A stretch of 25,385 nucleotides of DNA from a virus: the IMG/VR virus record IMGVR_UViG_3300008448_000571, positions 1-25,385 of that record; one strand, 5' to 3'. Under the pieces are notes generated by a model. The model did no database searches. It was not told the origin of the DNA and saw only the letters and a program-made list of their open reading frames with translations. Shown here in pieces: positions 11,675-19,414 of the stretch (its first letter is position 1; every line of letters starts with the position of its first letter). The position numbers and the translations under genes are program-made.

Positions 11675-13258
11675 TTATTCTCCTATTTCGTAGGTTCCAG
11701 CTATGTGAAAACTGTCTTGAGTTACAAGTGTTATTGGTGAAGTACTTGTAAACGGTTGGTCTTGGACACCTGAAGATACCTTATCTGCAAAGTTTAGTTG
11801 CAAAACATCGTCGCCAGCAAAAACGTGTCCACTTATCTGGAATTCGTTACCGGTTGAAAAATCGTGCAAGCAACCATCTCTGAACTGATAAGCTGCTCGA
11901 GCTGGGTACGGAAGTGTCAGATAATACTGACCAGTTCCAAAGCTGGTAATGTTGTCAAAGTCGACCAAGATACTAAAGTGGACCATGTTACCAAACCTAT
12001 TGAATGAGCTAAAAATAGCTGGCCCAGAAAAAGTTGGTTGAGTTCCGCTGGTTCCGCCTTCTGCCTGATACTCGGTATTGACTCCGTATCCGGTAGAAGA
12101 TCTTTCAAGGTTTGAGATTCTGGATTCTTGTTTTGACTGGTTGGCAAGTAACCTAGCTTCATAGTCAATTCCGACAGGAGTCCCAACTGTTGCATTGATT
12201 CTAACTCCATCTGATGCAATACTTATTCCGATTTCAGTTACAACAGCTACAGATTCAATTTGATTAGCAACGACTGTAACCTTGTCACCTAAAAACCAGT
12301 CTTGACCATACTTCATGTTTATGTCATCCGATGGTGATACACTCATCTCGACAACAGTTTTACCCTCGTCGACTAATGCCTCAAGTCCGGTCTGTTCAAG
12401 ATCATCGTCTTCGTTAGTATTTCTAGAATCCTTGAAGACTTCAATCCTTCTTCCCCAGGTTTCCTCAGCTTCTAGTGAATCTACTGTGGATACCTCTAAG
12501 AACTTACGTTGCTCGGCTTCACCTTGGCCACCGACAATCGCCCTGGTGATCTTTGCAATTCCGTAAGCGTATTCGGTCTTAGAAAGCTGCTGGTTTTCAA
12601 GGTCTAGACGAATAAATGCACTTCGATCTTCTGGTTCGTAAACGACGAATTCAAGTTCATCTGATACTTGCCTAATTGTAAATCCAAGCTGACCGACCTG
12701 AGCTAAGTTGTAAAACAGTTCTTGAAGCTTGTCAAATCTTGCAGCTCCATAAACGATTTCGCCTCGCTCATCGTCGGGCTCAATTGTAAGATACGCGATT
12801 TGTCTTGACTCAGGCGCTAATAAACCAGTATTTGCCGCTAAGTATTCTTTGATAACCGATTCGGCTGGACCAGATCTAGTATCGTGTGCATCTACCTGAT
12901 CTGATAGGTCATCTGTTGTAGGAGTTGGATACGCCAATCTCTCTGCCAAAATTAGCGAGTCATCTGCGCCAACGATTATCCAGTCACCAGATGGGTTGTC
13001 GGAAGTCTGCTCGAGCTTCGCAGACAGTGTTGGTCCTGAAATAATAACTTCGTCGCTTGGTCCAGTTACAATCAAACCATAACCAGGAAGCCTAAGGAAC
13101 TCACCTAGGTAGTGACCGTAAGGAAGTTTCAATTCCCACATGCCGACATTGTTGAATCTAGTTACAAATGTTGCACCAACAAGATCTTCGGCAACAATCT
13201 GCCCAATACGCTCAAAGCTAGGATCTCTAACTTCTACAGTTAGCTCGCTTACAAGCAT
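11675..13258 (-). CDS. Gp37-like minor tail protein with C-terminal beta domain
   Basis: This 527-aa protein has residues 1 to about 375 matching the ReqiPepy6 Gp37-like minor tail family of actinophages: an N-terminal TRFNNVGMWELKLP segment (33-46), 'GLIVTGP' and a central region typical of tail-hub proteins. The linker SKQESRISNLERS is a short coiled coil. From about 400 to 527 a separate beta-rich domain follows, with FGNMVHFSILVDF, FGTGQYYLTLPYPA and a final FHIAGTYEIGE. That is a jelly-roll-like module widespread in aquatic phage tail proteins and a candidate for glycan binding. It follows the Dit-like gene with a one-base overlap (TAATG). Confidence 0.78.
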   Translation of the reverse strand: MLVSELTVEVRDPSFERIGQIVAEDLVGATFVTRFNNVGMWELKLPYGHYLGEFLRLPGYGLIVTGPSDEVIISGPTLSAKLEQTSDNPSGDWIIVGADDSLILAERLAYPTPTTDDLSDQVDAHDTRSGPAESVIKEYLAANTGLLAPESRQIAYLTIEPDDERGEIVYGAARFDKLQELFYNLAQVGQLGFTIRQVSDELEFVVYEPEDRSAFIRLDLENQQLSKTEYAYGIAKITRAIVGGQGEAEQRKFLEVSTVDSLEAEETWGRRIEVFKDSRNTNEDDDLEQTGLEALVDEGKTVVEMSVSPSDDINMKYGQDWFLGDKVTVVANQIESVAVVTEIGISIASDGVRINATVGTPVGIDYEARLLANQSKQESRISNLERSSTGYGVNTEYQAEGGTSGTQPTFSGPAIFSSFNRFGNMVHFSILVDFDNITSFGTGQYYLTLPYPARAAYQFRDGCLHDFSTGNEFQISGHVFAGDDVLQLNFADKVSSGVQDQPFTSTSPITLVTQDSFHIAGTYEIGE

Positions 13259-14109
13259 TAGTGTACTACCTCAAATCTAGGCTTATAGAAGAATCCTACA
13301 CGAGTTTCTTCTGAGGTGTCGTCACCAGTTACTATGATTTCACTTTCGCCTGGCGGAATCGGGAACAACTTAGGAGCAGGACCGAGTAGGTTGTATAAGT
13401 TATCGCCGGATTCATTGTAAACTTTTCCGGTTGCTGTTTCAATTATGACAATCTCGTCTGCAGCAATTTCACTTGGAATTGAAAAGCTCTGAGTTCCGTT
13501 TGAAATAAATAGGTTTGTGATTGGACCTAGGATCCTCCACTTTGCAAAGCTTTGAACGTCGCCAATGTTATTGACTTCAATTTCGCCAAGAACCTGACCG
13601 GATGAAACCTTCAACTTTGTAAGTTGCGGTAATAGCCCTCTGCCGGTCGGCTCTTCACCAATAATGAATGAAACTTCGGTTGCCTTTTCCCAGTATGGAG
13701 TCGGTGCCTGAAAGGATAGAACCCATCGGTTCCAAATCTGACCAGCAGTGGATCCCCACTGCCCTTCAGCTCCTCCAACGTAGTAAACCTGCATTTGCAA
13801 GCTTTCACCACTTGAATAGTTTGCACTGAGTACTGTAGGGCCTAAATTGTTCTGCAAGATCCTTGACAGCCTACGAAGCTTTTCCTGAACGTCTGATCTG
13901 TCTGTTCCAAGCGTTGTAACAACTAAATCAATGTCGCGGATGCCCTTTTTTTGGTGTCTAAATACTCCACCATCTCCAGCGCTTTCCTCAATACGAACCT
14001 GAGAAGGCGCCATGTTGAAACCTGAGAAATCTGGGTTTAGAACATAGTTATCATAATCAAATGCAATTGTATCGCCATTTGCACCTGTCAAAGAATAGTT
14101 GATGGTCAT
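13258..14109 (-). CDS. Distal tail protein (Dit-like)
   Basis: This 283-aa protein lies immediately after the tape measure gene with a four-base overlap. It has the usual layout of siphoviral tail-tip proteins. The N-terminal half resembles the tail-tube fold, with VFRHQKKGIRDIDLVVTTLG and LRRLSRILQNNLGPTVLSA, a pattern typical of actinophage Dit-like proteins. APTPYWEKATEVSF (about 130-143) is the junction to a C-terminal beta-sandwich. Dit proteins form the hexameric hub that ends the tail tube and carries the Tal/Gp37-like and fibre proteins. No enzymatic motif is present. Confidence 0.78.
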   Translation of the reverse strand: MTINYSLTGANGDTIAFDYDNYVLNPDFSGFNMAPSQVRIEESAGDGGVFRHQKKGIRDIDLVVTTLGTDRSDVQEKLRRLSRILQNNLGPTVLSANYSSGESLQMQVYYVGGAEGQWGSTAGQIWNRWVLSFQAPTPYWEKATEVSFIIGEEPTGRGLLPQLTKLKVSSGQVLGEIEVNNIGDVQSFAKWRILGPITNLFISNGTQSFSIPSEIAADEIVIIETATGKVYNESGDNLYNLLGPAPKLFPIPPGESEIIVTGDDTSEETRVGFFYKPRFEVVH

Positions 14110-16652
14110 ACTGCCAACATCCTTGCTCGTTTGATAGCCTGTGCCAAAGCAGCTTCGCTATTTACTGACTTGTTTTCGGCCGCATTGTAAATCAAAGTAA
14201 ATCTATTGTCTTCTGCACTATAACCAGTATTTAGCTTTTGAGTAGGAGCCTTAGTCGGGGTTTTAGTTGGAGCTTTAGTTGTCGCTGCTGGAGCATTTGC
14301 ATTTGCTTTTGCTGCAGCCGCATTTGATGCAGAGATTGAAGCTGCCTCGGCCTTCAAGGAATTCACTGCTGCAACTGCATTTGCAATCATAGCTTCAAGT
14401 TCAGCTGCAAAAGCCGCTGCTATGTTAGCCATCATTTGCTCGATTGACATTTTTTGTGCCACTAATCCATCTACGACAGATTGTGCGAATGTGATGCCTT
14501 CTTCATAAAGAACATCGCCAACAGAAGTAGCCAATTCAAGAGCTGATTTGTTCGCCATGTCAGAAAGCACATTTAGCTCATCTACGGCTTGCTGTCCGCC
14601 TTCGATAATGGATGCGGCAAAGTCTGTTGCTCCGGCTTCAATGATTTGCTTGTAAAGATCCTTATTTAGACCCATCTGAATTAGCTGCTTAGAAAGCGCA
14701 GCTAGCTCTTCGGTCTTTGCAATGCGATCCTTTAGATACTGGATTGCACTCTGAGCAGTTGTTTGCTCATCGATCTTTACCTCAGCACCAAACTTCTGTG
14801 TAATGTCAGAAATAAACTGAAGACGTTCTTGGATCCTATCGGCAAGTTCTTCTTGAGCAGCTTCTAGTCTGCCGTTTACATCTTGAAGTTCTTTTTCTAG
14901 TGCTAAAAGCTGTATTCTGTAACTTTTTACAAGAGCCTTAGCCTGTCTACCGGCTGCCTTTGTAAGAGTACCGTCACTAACCGATTTAGTAATCCAACCG
15001 GTAATTCGCTTCATTGTAGACTTGATAGAAGCTTCTCCGCCAAGAAGACCCTTTTCAAGGCCTTTCATAATGTCTTTACCGAAGCCCTTCATCACCTTTG
15101 ATGGTGATGCAATTCCAAAGATCTTCTTGAAACCATCGATTGCTCTTTTACCAATGTCTGAAAAGAACTGACCAATGTTGGCCGCGGCGCCAGTTATTCC
15201 ATCAATCAAACCTTGAATGATGTTTTTGCCTGCGTCAAATAACCATTTGCCGGCGTCTGAAAGGAATGAACCAATTTTGCCTGGAAGATCTGCAAAAAAC
15301 TTGAAGATGTTTTTGCCGATGTCACCAACACCTTTGGCAACCGCAGTTCCAGCCTTTACAAACCAGTCAATTAGTCCTGCAACTGCTCCAACTACAGCTC
15401 CGATTACGGTTGCAAGGAACTGAATAACCGGAATAGCTACAGCCACAAATACCTTGATTAGGAAGCTGACAACTGGAAGCAAAGCCTTGATCAGCGAGAT
15501 CAATGGAGGAAGGATTGCAACAATAATCGGCAAGAATGCTTCGACTAGTTCCATAACAATAGGAATCAATGGAAGCAACGCGCTGACTAGCTCCATGAAG
15601 ATTGGGAACAGTTGTTCGGCTACAGGCATGAGCTGTTCAATAACTGCTACAAATACCGGCAAGATCTCTGCTGCAAGTTCTCCAATGAAGCCAATAAGAT
15701 CTGCAAAGATAGGAGCTAGCGGCAACAATGAGGTTATTAGTTGCGGAAGAATTGTGGCTAGTGAGGTAATTGCCGGAGCAAGAGCTGCAAGGACCTGAGT
15801 CATTACCGGTCCAAGTGCCTCAATAACAGGAACCGCAGCTTTTACTAATTCACCAAATGCAGGAGCTAAAGCAGCTCCGGCAGTGATCTTTAGGTTCTCA
15901 AACTGTGCTGCAAGGATCCTTTGTGAGTTGGCTAGACCATCGCTAGTCCTGGCAAAGTCACCTTGCTGAGTTGCAGTCTGCTCAAAAATAAGCGCATTAG
16001 CTGCAAGAATCTTGTTCTGCGGAGTAAGTGCCTGCTTTGTAGTATTTACAATGCCAAGCTCAAGCGCCTTTGCTCTCAGAGTTGCATCATCAAGTAATAC
16101 ACCGAATCGGCGCAAAGGTTCTGCTTCACCACGAAGTCCAGAACCAATTGCCATGATAGCTTCGTCAACACTAACGTTGTTGAACGATGCGATGTCTGTT
16201 GCAAGTGAAACCAAGTCCTTAGAGAACTTTACATTCTCTTCGCCGGCTAATCCAGCAGCTTGACCGTAGATACCAAACTGCCTTGCGGCACTAAGAATCT
16301 GAGTCTGTGACTGACCAAGTGCATTTGCACCGGTTTTAGCAAACTCTTCAATTCCTGCTGACGCAGATCCAAATACTTCACCAACGGCGGCAAGCGATTC
16401 TTCAAAGTCGGAAGCGGCTCCAACGGCATTCTTAGCAAATACACCTAGTGCTACTGTTGCACCGGCAAGACCAACTTTTAGAGCTGTTTTGATCTTAGAA
16501 CCAAAGCCGTTGCCTATTCCTTTGGCAAGTGTATTACCGCCTAAAGTTCCTGCATTTGCAAGATCTCCAGAAAGCTGCTTGTTTAGGCTTTTGGCCACTC
16601 CGTCAATGCGCGGTACTACTTGAACATAGGCTTCAGCAATACGACTAGCCAT
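14106..16652 (-). CDS. Tape measure protein
   Basis: At 848 aa this is the longest gene in the window and sits directly after the chaperone pair (eight-base overlap). The N-terminal third contains the conserved tape-measure segment SVDEAIMAIGSGLRGEAEPLRRFG and the QALTPQNKILAA block. The middle (roughly 255-435) is a long run of hydrophobic helices with repeated LLPLxPI-type units, which in this family can insert in the host membrane during DNA entry. The C-terminal part has a coiled coil (about 575-620) and an Ala/Thr/Pro/Lys-rich linker before a short conserved tail. No lysozyme or peptidase domain is visible. At about 1.5 angstrom per residue it would predict a tail near 125 nm. AAGGAG precedes ATG 16652. 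Confidence 0.92.
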   Translation of the reverse strand: MASRIAEAYVQVVPRIDGVAKSLNKQLSGDLANAGTLGGNTLAKGIGNGFGSKIKTALKVGLAGATVALGVFAKNAVGAASDFEESLAAVGEVFGSASAGIEEFAKTGANALGQSQTQILSAARQFGIYGQAAGLAGEENVKFSKDLVSLATDIASFNNVSVDEAIMAIGSGLRGEAEPLRRFGVLLDDATLRAKALELGIVNTTKQALTPQNKILAANALIFEQTATQQGDFARTSDGLANSQRILAAQFENLKITAGAALAPAFGELVKAAVPVIEALGPVMTQVLAALAPAITSLATILPQLITSLLPLAPIFADLIGFIGELAAEILPVFVAVIEQLMPVAEQLFPIFMELVSALLPLIPIVMELVEAFLPIIVAILPPLISLIKALLPVVSFLIKVFVAVAIPVIQFLATVIGAVVGAVAGLIDWFVKAGTAVAKGVGDIGKNIFKFFADLPGKIGSFLSDAGKWLFDAGKNIIQGLIDGITGAAANIGQFFSDIGKRAIDGFKKIFGIASPSKVMKGFGKDIMKGLEKGLLGGEASIKSTMKRITGWITKSVSDGTLTKAAGRQAKALVKSYRIQLLALEKELQDVNGRLEAAQEELADRIQERLQFISDITQKFGAEVKIDEQTTAQSAIQYLKDRIAKTEELAALSKQLIQMGLNKDLYKQIIEAGATDFAASIIEGGQQAVDELNVLSDMANKSALELATSVGDVLYEEGITFAQSVVDGLVAQKMSIEQMMANIAAAFAAELEAMIANAVAAVNSLKAEAASISASNAAAAKANANAPAATTKAPTKTPTKAPTQKLNTGYSAEDNRFTLIYNAAENKSVNSEAALAQAIKRARMLAV

Positions 16653-17273
16653 CGTTCTCCTTAGGGTTCATGTAGTTCAAAGCTTCAATGACCTTATCGC
16701 GTGGCAGCGGTTCTTGGTTACCGATCTTTTTCTTCGGTTTCTTCCAAGGAGTTGGATAAGGTTTAGGTTTGTTTTTGCTATTTACTGCAGCAAGAAGATC
16801 ATAAACGTGCGAAAGCACAATCCATTCCTGTGATACAGGATACTCCCAACCAGAGACAGCAGCTTGAAGATGTGAATCGGTTAGTGAAAATAGTCTTGAT
16901 GCTAACCTGATGGCTTCGCCCCAGGTTACTTCTCTTCCAATAGACAGATAACTTAGACCAAATTGTGATCTAAAATCAAAAGCTATTTCTGACGCATGCT
17001 CCTCGATTAGCTCTCGGAGCCAGAAGATTCCCCCAGTGCTGCGCCCTGTGTCCATCCTTCTAGCCACTTTGAGAATTCTGTGGTGGTCATTGCATCAATT
17101 GCTTCTAGCGCAGGAGATCCTTCGCCAACCATTGTTTCAATAATCTGAAACGCCTGACCGGTTTCGTCTTTTTCCTTGCGCGCTTTTCTAATTGCTCCAA
17201 CTGGAACATCTGCGAAAAGTGGAATACTGTACTTCTTGCCTTTGTGAGTAAACTCATACATTTGAGCGGCCAT
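16645..17273 (-). CDS. Tail assembly chaperone, long form made by -1 frameshift
   Basis: The long product joins 17273-17031 with 17031-16645, giving about 209 aa. The first 81 residues are those of the short form. After the slip the frame reads GIFWLRELIEEHASEIAFDFRSQFGLSYLS and runs to PKENDG. The downstream frame has no usable start of its own: GTG 17067 lies inside the first gene with no ribosome-binding site. This is the gpG/gpGT arrangement of long-tailed phages, where the short and long forms assist tape measure folding and tube assembly. The post-shift sequence has the helical and FDFRSQFG features of actinophage chaperones, with a Lys/Pro-rich segment near the C-terminus. The gene sits between the major tail protein and tape measure, as expected. 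Confidence 0.88.
17007..17273 (-). CDS. Tail assembly chaperone, short form
   Basis: This 88-aa protein, MAAQMYEFTHKGKKYSIPLFADVPVGAIRK to SSGSES, is the unshifted product of the chaperone gene. The N-terminal strand-rich start and following helical part are typical of the small chaperone encoded after the major tail protein in actinophages. The C-terminal seven residues follow the slip site and are lost in the long form. TTAGGAAATC precedes ATG 17273. The ratio of short to long form normally matters for tail length control and assembly. Confidence 0.87.
   Translation of the reverse strand: MAAQMYEFTHKGKKYSIPLFADVPVGAIRKARKEKDETGQAFQIIETMVGEGSPALEAIDAMTTTEFSKWLEGWTQGAALGESSGSES
17028..17034 (-). 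promoter_or_regulatory. -1 ribosomal frameshift site GGGGGAA
   Basis: The zero frame reads CTG GGG GAA and the -1 frame continues GGA ATC TTC. Slipping on the G-run lets the Gly tRNA re-pair perfectly with GGG. It is the only slip-prone heptamer in the 61-base overlap of the two chaperone frames. Predicted junction: AALG followed by GIFW. Confidence 0.82.
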
Positions 17274-17306
17274 GATTTCCTAACTTAGCGGTCGAGTGGT
17301 TTAGAG

Positions 17307-17343
17307 CCTAGAGGAGGAGTGACCGCTCAACTCCTCCCCTAGG
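17307..17343 (-). other. Long hairpin after the major tail protein gene
   Basis: A 14-base-pair stem (17307-17320 with 17330-17343, one G-U pair) closes a nine-base loop, starting seven bases after the tail protein stop codon. No T-run follows, so it may only partly terminate or may protect the 3' end of the message. A competing GCGGTC/GACCGC pairing (17288-17293 with 17321-17326) could form an alternative structure. Confidence 0.75.
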
Positions 17344-17349
17344 CAGTCT

Positions 17350-17880
17350 TTATGAACCTTCGTACTCGCTAAAGAAGATGTCCACGGTACGGTCGTCAGA
17401 AGCGTAAGCGGTTACAGTAACACCGTATCCAACTGCTTCACCGTTCTGGATCTGCTGTGCCTCAAGAGAAAGCACCTCACCAGAAGGAATGTAGTGACGA
17501 ATTACCTTGACACCGTCAACGACGTCGATAACGAATGACTTGCGTCCTCCAGTTAGAGCAGGAGAGAAAGAGATCTTTCCGTCTACTGGTGCAGTTCCAA
17601 AGTAAGTCTCTAGAACATCTTCGTTGGTCTCCATTAGCATGAAGGTGTAGGTCACGGTCGCCTCAGTGACGATCTCGCGAACTAGATCTGCGTTTTGCCA
17701 CGCACGAATCTGGTTAGTGGTTCGGTCGGTCGCAAATTCAACGCCGTCCGCTGATACATAGCCAAGCTCAGTGAAACCTGTTAGGGTGTCAGTTGAGCTA
17801 GCTGGAGCTGTTGCAGTAGTTGCACCGACATAAACTTTACCGGTGATACCAACAACAACGTTTTCGGCAGATAGTGCCAT
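17350..17880 (-). CDS. Major tail tube protein
   Basis: This 176-aa protein lies between the tail terminator and the chaperones. The sequence is beta-rich: VVGITGKVYVGATTATAPAS at the start, GYVSADGVEFATDRTTNQIRAWQN (about 40-63) as the typical tube-protein loop and strand, and a C-terminal FSPALTGGRKSFVIDVVDG. This matches the actinophage major tail protein type, whose hexameric rings form the tail tube. There is no C-terminal Ig-like extension. Expression is likely high: the ribosome-binding site AAGGAG is one of the best in the window, and hairpins flank the gene on both sides. Confidence 0.9.
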   Translation of the reverse strand: MALSAENVVVGITGKVYVGATTATAPASSTDTLTGFTELGYVSADGVEFATDRTTNQIRAWQNADLVREIVTEATVTYTFMLMETNEDVLETYFGTAPVDGKISFSPALTGGRKSFVIDVVDGVKVIRHYIPSGEVLSLEAQQIQNGEAVGYGVTVTAYASDDRTVDIFFSEYEGS

Positions 17881-17900
17881 AGTTGTTTCTCCTTACGTAA

Positions 17901-17938
17901 GGGTTCGCCCGAGTGGGCTGTTTTCTGCGGTGCAGAAA
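17901..17938 (-). other. Tandem hairpins before the major tail protein gene
   Basis: Two stems lie between the tail terminator stop and the tail protein start: TTTCTGC/GCAGAAA with a three-base loop (17922-17938), and GCCC/GGGC (17907-17918), which competes with a GGG-TTCG-CCC hairpin (17901-17910). They end just before the AAGGAG signal. They could be a processing or pausing element that separates expression of the two genes. Confidence 0.6.
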
Positions 17939-17939
17939 C

Positions 17940-18341
17940 TTATAGGGTTGTGCCTTTAGTAATGACTTCTAGAGTCATGTACCTGACTTCTTCTTGGCTC
18001 TCTTCGTCAACTCTTACAGGTGACAAGATAACTTCAACAAGCTTGATGTACTCGCCGGTTAGTGTTCTAACTAATGCTCCGACAAGTCTTGAAAGATCAG
18101 ATGCATCTTCATAAGTAGTTGCATAGACTGTTAGACCAATTCGCTCCATCTTCCTGACGTCGTCAAGTTGTGGTCCGCCATCGGTTCTAATTGTAATGAT
18201 TCTATTTGGGTATGGATTGGTCTTTGGTCCAGGTTTCTTTGTGGCAATAAAGACGTTGTTAGTGTACGACTCTGTCCTTGCATCGATAGCAGCTCGTAAA
18301 CCGGCTACTAGGATTTTTTCTACATCTGGAAAAATAACCAT
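17940..18341 (-). CDS. Tail terminator protein
   Basis: This 133-aa protein begins MVIFPDVEKILVAGLRAAIDARTESYTNNVFI and continues RIITIRTDGGPQLDDVRKMERIGLTVYA, followed by a helix (DASDLSRLVGALVRTL) and a final strand pair. This alpha/beta order is that of tail terminator (gpU/gp17-like) proteins of actinophages, which cap the finished tail and bind the neck. It is the last neck gene before the major tail protein, which is the usual place. Its start shares one base with the stop of the gp10-like gene. Confidence 0.78.
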   Translation of the reverse strand: MVIFPDVEKILVAGLRAAIDARTESYTNNVFIATKKPGPKTNPYPNRIITIRTDGGPQLDDVRKMERIGLTVYATTYEDASDLSRLVGALVRTLTGEYIKLVEVILSPVRVDEESQEEVRYMTLEVITKGTTL

Positions 18342-18586
18342 TAGAGATTCGCCTCACCCATCGCTCTAGCTAAACCGCCAGTCCTACGCTCATTTGCGAA
18401 CGAACTTAGAACCATTGAGATTACACGCTTTTGGCGTCGTTCATAATCTACGACAACCTGAACATCGCCAGCTCGTGATGCAATCTTATCTGCGTAACCC
18501 TTCATTGCGTTACCCATTTCTTTGGATTTCATCAACTTTAGGATTCCATCGCTATCTAGCTTTATTCCAACGCGTGCTCTAGCCAA
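18341..18586 (-). CDS. Small neck protein, HK97 gp10-like
   Basis: This 81-aa basic protein begins MARARVGIKLDSDGILKLMKSKEM and ends RRTGGLARAMGEANL. Short proteins with an N-terminal strand, a helix of the 'GILKLMKS' type and a basic 'R..R.VISMV' segment occupy this slot in actinophages and belong to the tail-completion or gp10-like group. The expected position between stopper and tail terminator supports the call more than the sequence itself. It overlaps the upstream gene by eight bases and the downstream gene by one. Confidence 0.65.
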   Translation of the reverse strand: MARARVGIKLDSDGILKLMKSKEMGNAMKGYADKIASRAGDVQVVVDYERRQKRVISMVLSSFANERRTGGLARAMGEANL

Positions 18587-18917
18587 GTCTTTGCCTAACT
18601 GGGATCATTTGACCGCCATCCAAACCTGCAAATGGTGGAATCCACTTTTGTGAAGTTCCATCCATGACCCATTCGGTACCCCTGATGATCAGAACATCTT
18701 CATCTTCAATAACAACATTGCGAGGAAGGTAAACCGAGATCTTTGCATCGACTGCATCTCTAGATGCGTCTACCGGGGCAGAAGATCCATCAACAGCTAA
18801 CAATGCGTCTTTGACGGTAATTGTTTCGTATGTGAAGGTTGGGTTTCCCCATTCATCGTGACCGGCAAGGCTTTTACGCCTTACCTGTATCGTTTCGCCG
18901 CCACGGATGAAACTCAT
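18579..18917 (-). CDS. Head-closure (stopper) protein
   Basis: This 112-aa beta-rich protein includes ETIQVRRKSLAGHDEWGNPTFTYETITV and DAKISVYLPRNVVIEDEDVLIIRGTEWVMDG. The 'DE.GNP..' turn and 'YLP....I...D...I.G..W.V.G' strands are characteristic of SPP1 gp16-like head-closure proteins, which plug the connector after packaging. It lies directly after the adaptor (four-base overlap) and before the gp10-like gene, the normal order. Confidence 0.75.
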   Translation of the reverse strand: MSFIRGGETIQVRRKSLAGHDEWGNPTFTYETITVKDALLAVDGSSAPVDASRDAVDAKISVYLPRNVVIEDEDVLIIRGTEWVMDGTSQKWIPPFAGLDGGQMIPVRQRLG

Positions 18918-19339
18918 AGTAGACTTTTCTCAATCCAAATAAGATCTTCGGAAGTTCCAGAAACTGCATTGAAGCCTTGATTCACTTCGTAAGCTTTTCC
19001 AGTTCTGTTTGGTGCAAGCATTGAGGTTTCTTCTGGAGTCATCCAGATGTCTTGTCCAGCAGATCCATAGTTGCGAGCTTGACCAAATGGACCAGTCTGC
19101 TGCTGCCAATAAGTAAGACCTTCTGGGTTTCTTAGTAGTCTGGAAACCATTCGACAGACTACCATTGTGACAGTGCCTAACGGCAGTTCTTCGTCATCAA
19201 TTCTGTCTTGAATCTTTGGATACTCTGAAAGGATTACAGCTTCGGCATCCGAGATCAAAGCCTCGATCAGATTTGTATCAGTAGGTGCATCTGAACCGAC
19301 CCAACGATCGATTACATCTTGAGGAGTTGCCCAGCTCAT
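18914..19339 (-). CDS. Head-tail adaptor (connector) protein
   Basis: The protein is about 141 aa from MSWATPQDVIDRWVG. A longer frame opens at TTG 19366, but that codon lies at the foot of a hairpin and lacks a ribosome-binding site, while ATG 19339 has GAAAGG five bases upstream. The sequence is mostly helical, with LIEALISDAEAVILSEYPKIQDRI and TMVVCRMVSRLLRNPEGLTY. This is the standard pattern of HK97 gp6/SPP1 gp15-like adaptors, which bind below the portal ring. ISDAEAVI and the NPEG helix end are family hallmarks in actinophages. It follows the capsid gene, separated by a hairpin. Confidence 0.82.
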   Translation of the reverse strand: MSWATPQDVIDRWVGSDAPTDTNLIEALISDAEAVILSEYPKIQDRIDDEELPLGTVTMVVCRMVSRLLRNPEGLTYWQQQTGPFGQARNYGSAGQDIWMTPEETSMLAPNRTGKAYEVNQGFNAVSGTSEDLIWIEKSLL

Positions 19340-19366
19340 TTGTGCCTTTCGATTATTTGCTTCCAA

Positions 19367-19392
19367 GAAGGGGCGACATTTGCCGCCCCTTC
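19367..19392 (-). terminator. Hairpin after the major capsid gene, weak or partial terminator
   Basis: GAAGGGGCG pairs perfectly with CGCCCCTTC (nine base pairs, eight-base loop), starting 22 bases after the capsid stop. On the minus strand only TTGG follows, not a full T-run. It could attenuate transcription into the neck genes or stabilise capsid mRNA, giving more capsid than neck protein. Confidence 0.7.
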
Positions 19393-19414
19393 AAGAAAGC
19401 GATTGAGATTGCTA

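Noticed and set aside
14106-16652. Muralytic domain in the tape measure protein
   Set aside because: I searched for lysozyme, NlpC/P60 and M23 signatures in the C-terminal part and saw none; only coiled coil and Ala/Thr/Pro linker.
16645-17067. Second chaperone frame as an independent gene starting at GTG 17067
   Set aside because: No ribosome-binding site, and it lies inside the first chaperone gene in the -1 frame; position and slip site show it is a frameshift extension.
18914-19366. TTG 19366 as start of the adaptor
   Set aside because: It lies at the base of the GAAGGGGCG hairpin without a Shine-Dalgarno; ATG 19339 has GAAAGG at good spacing.
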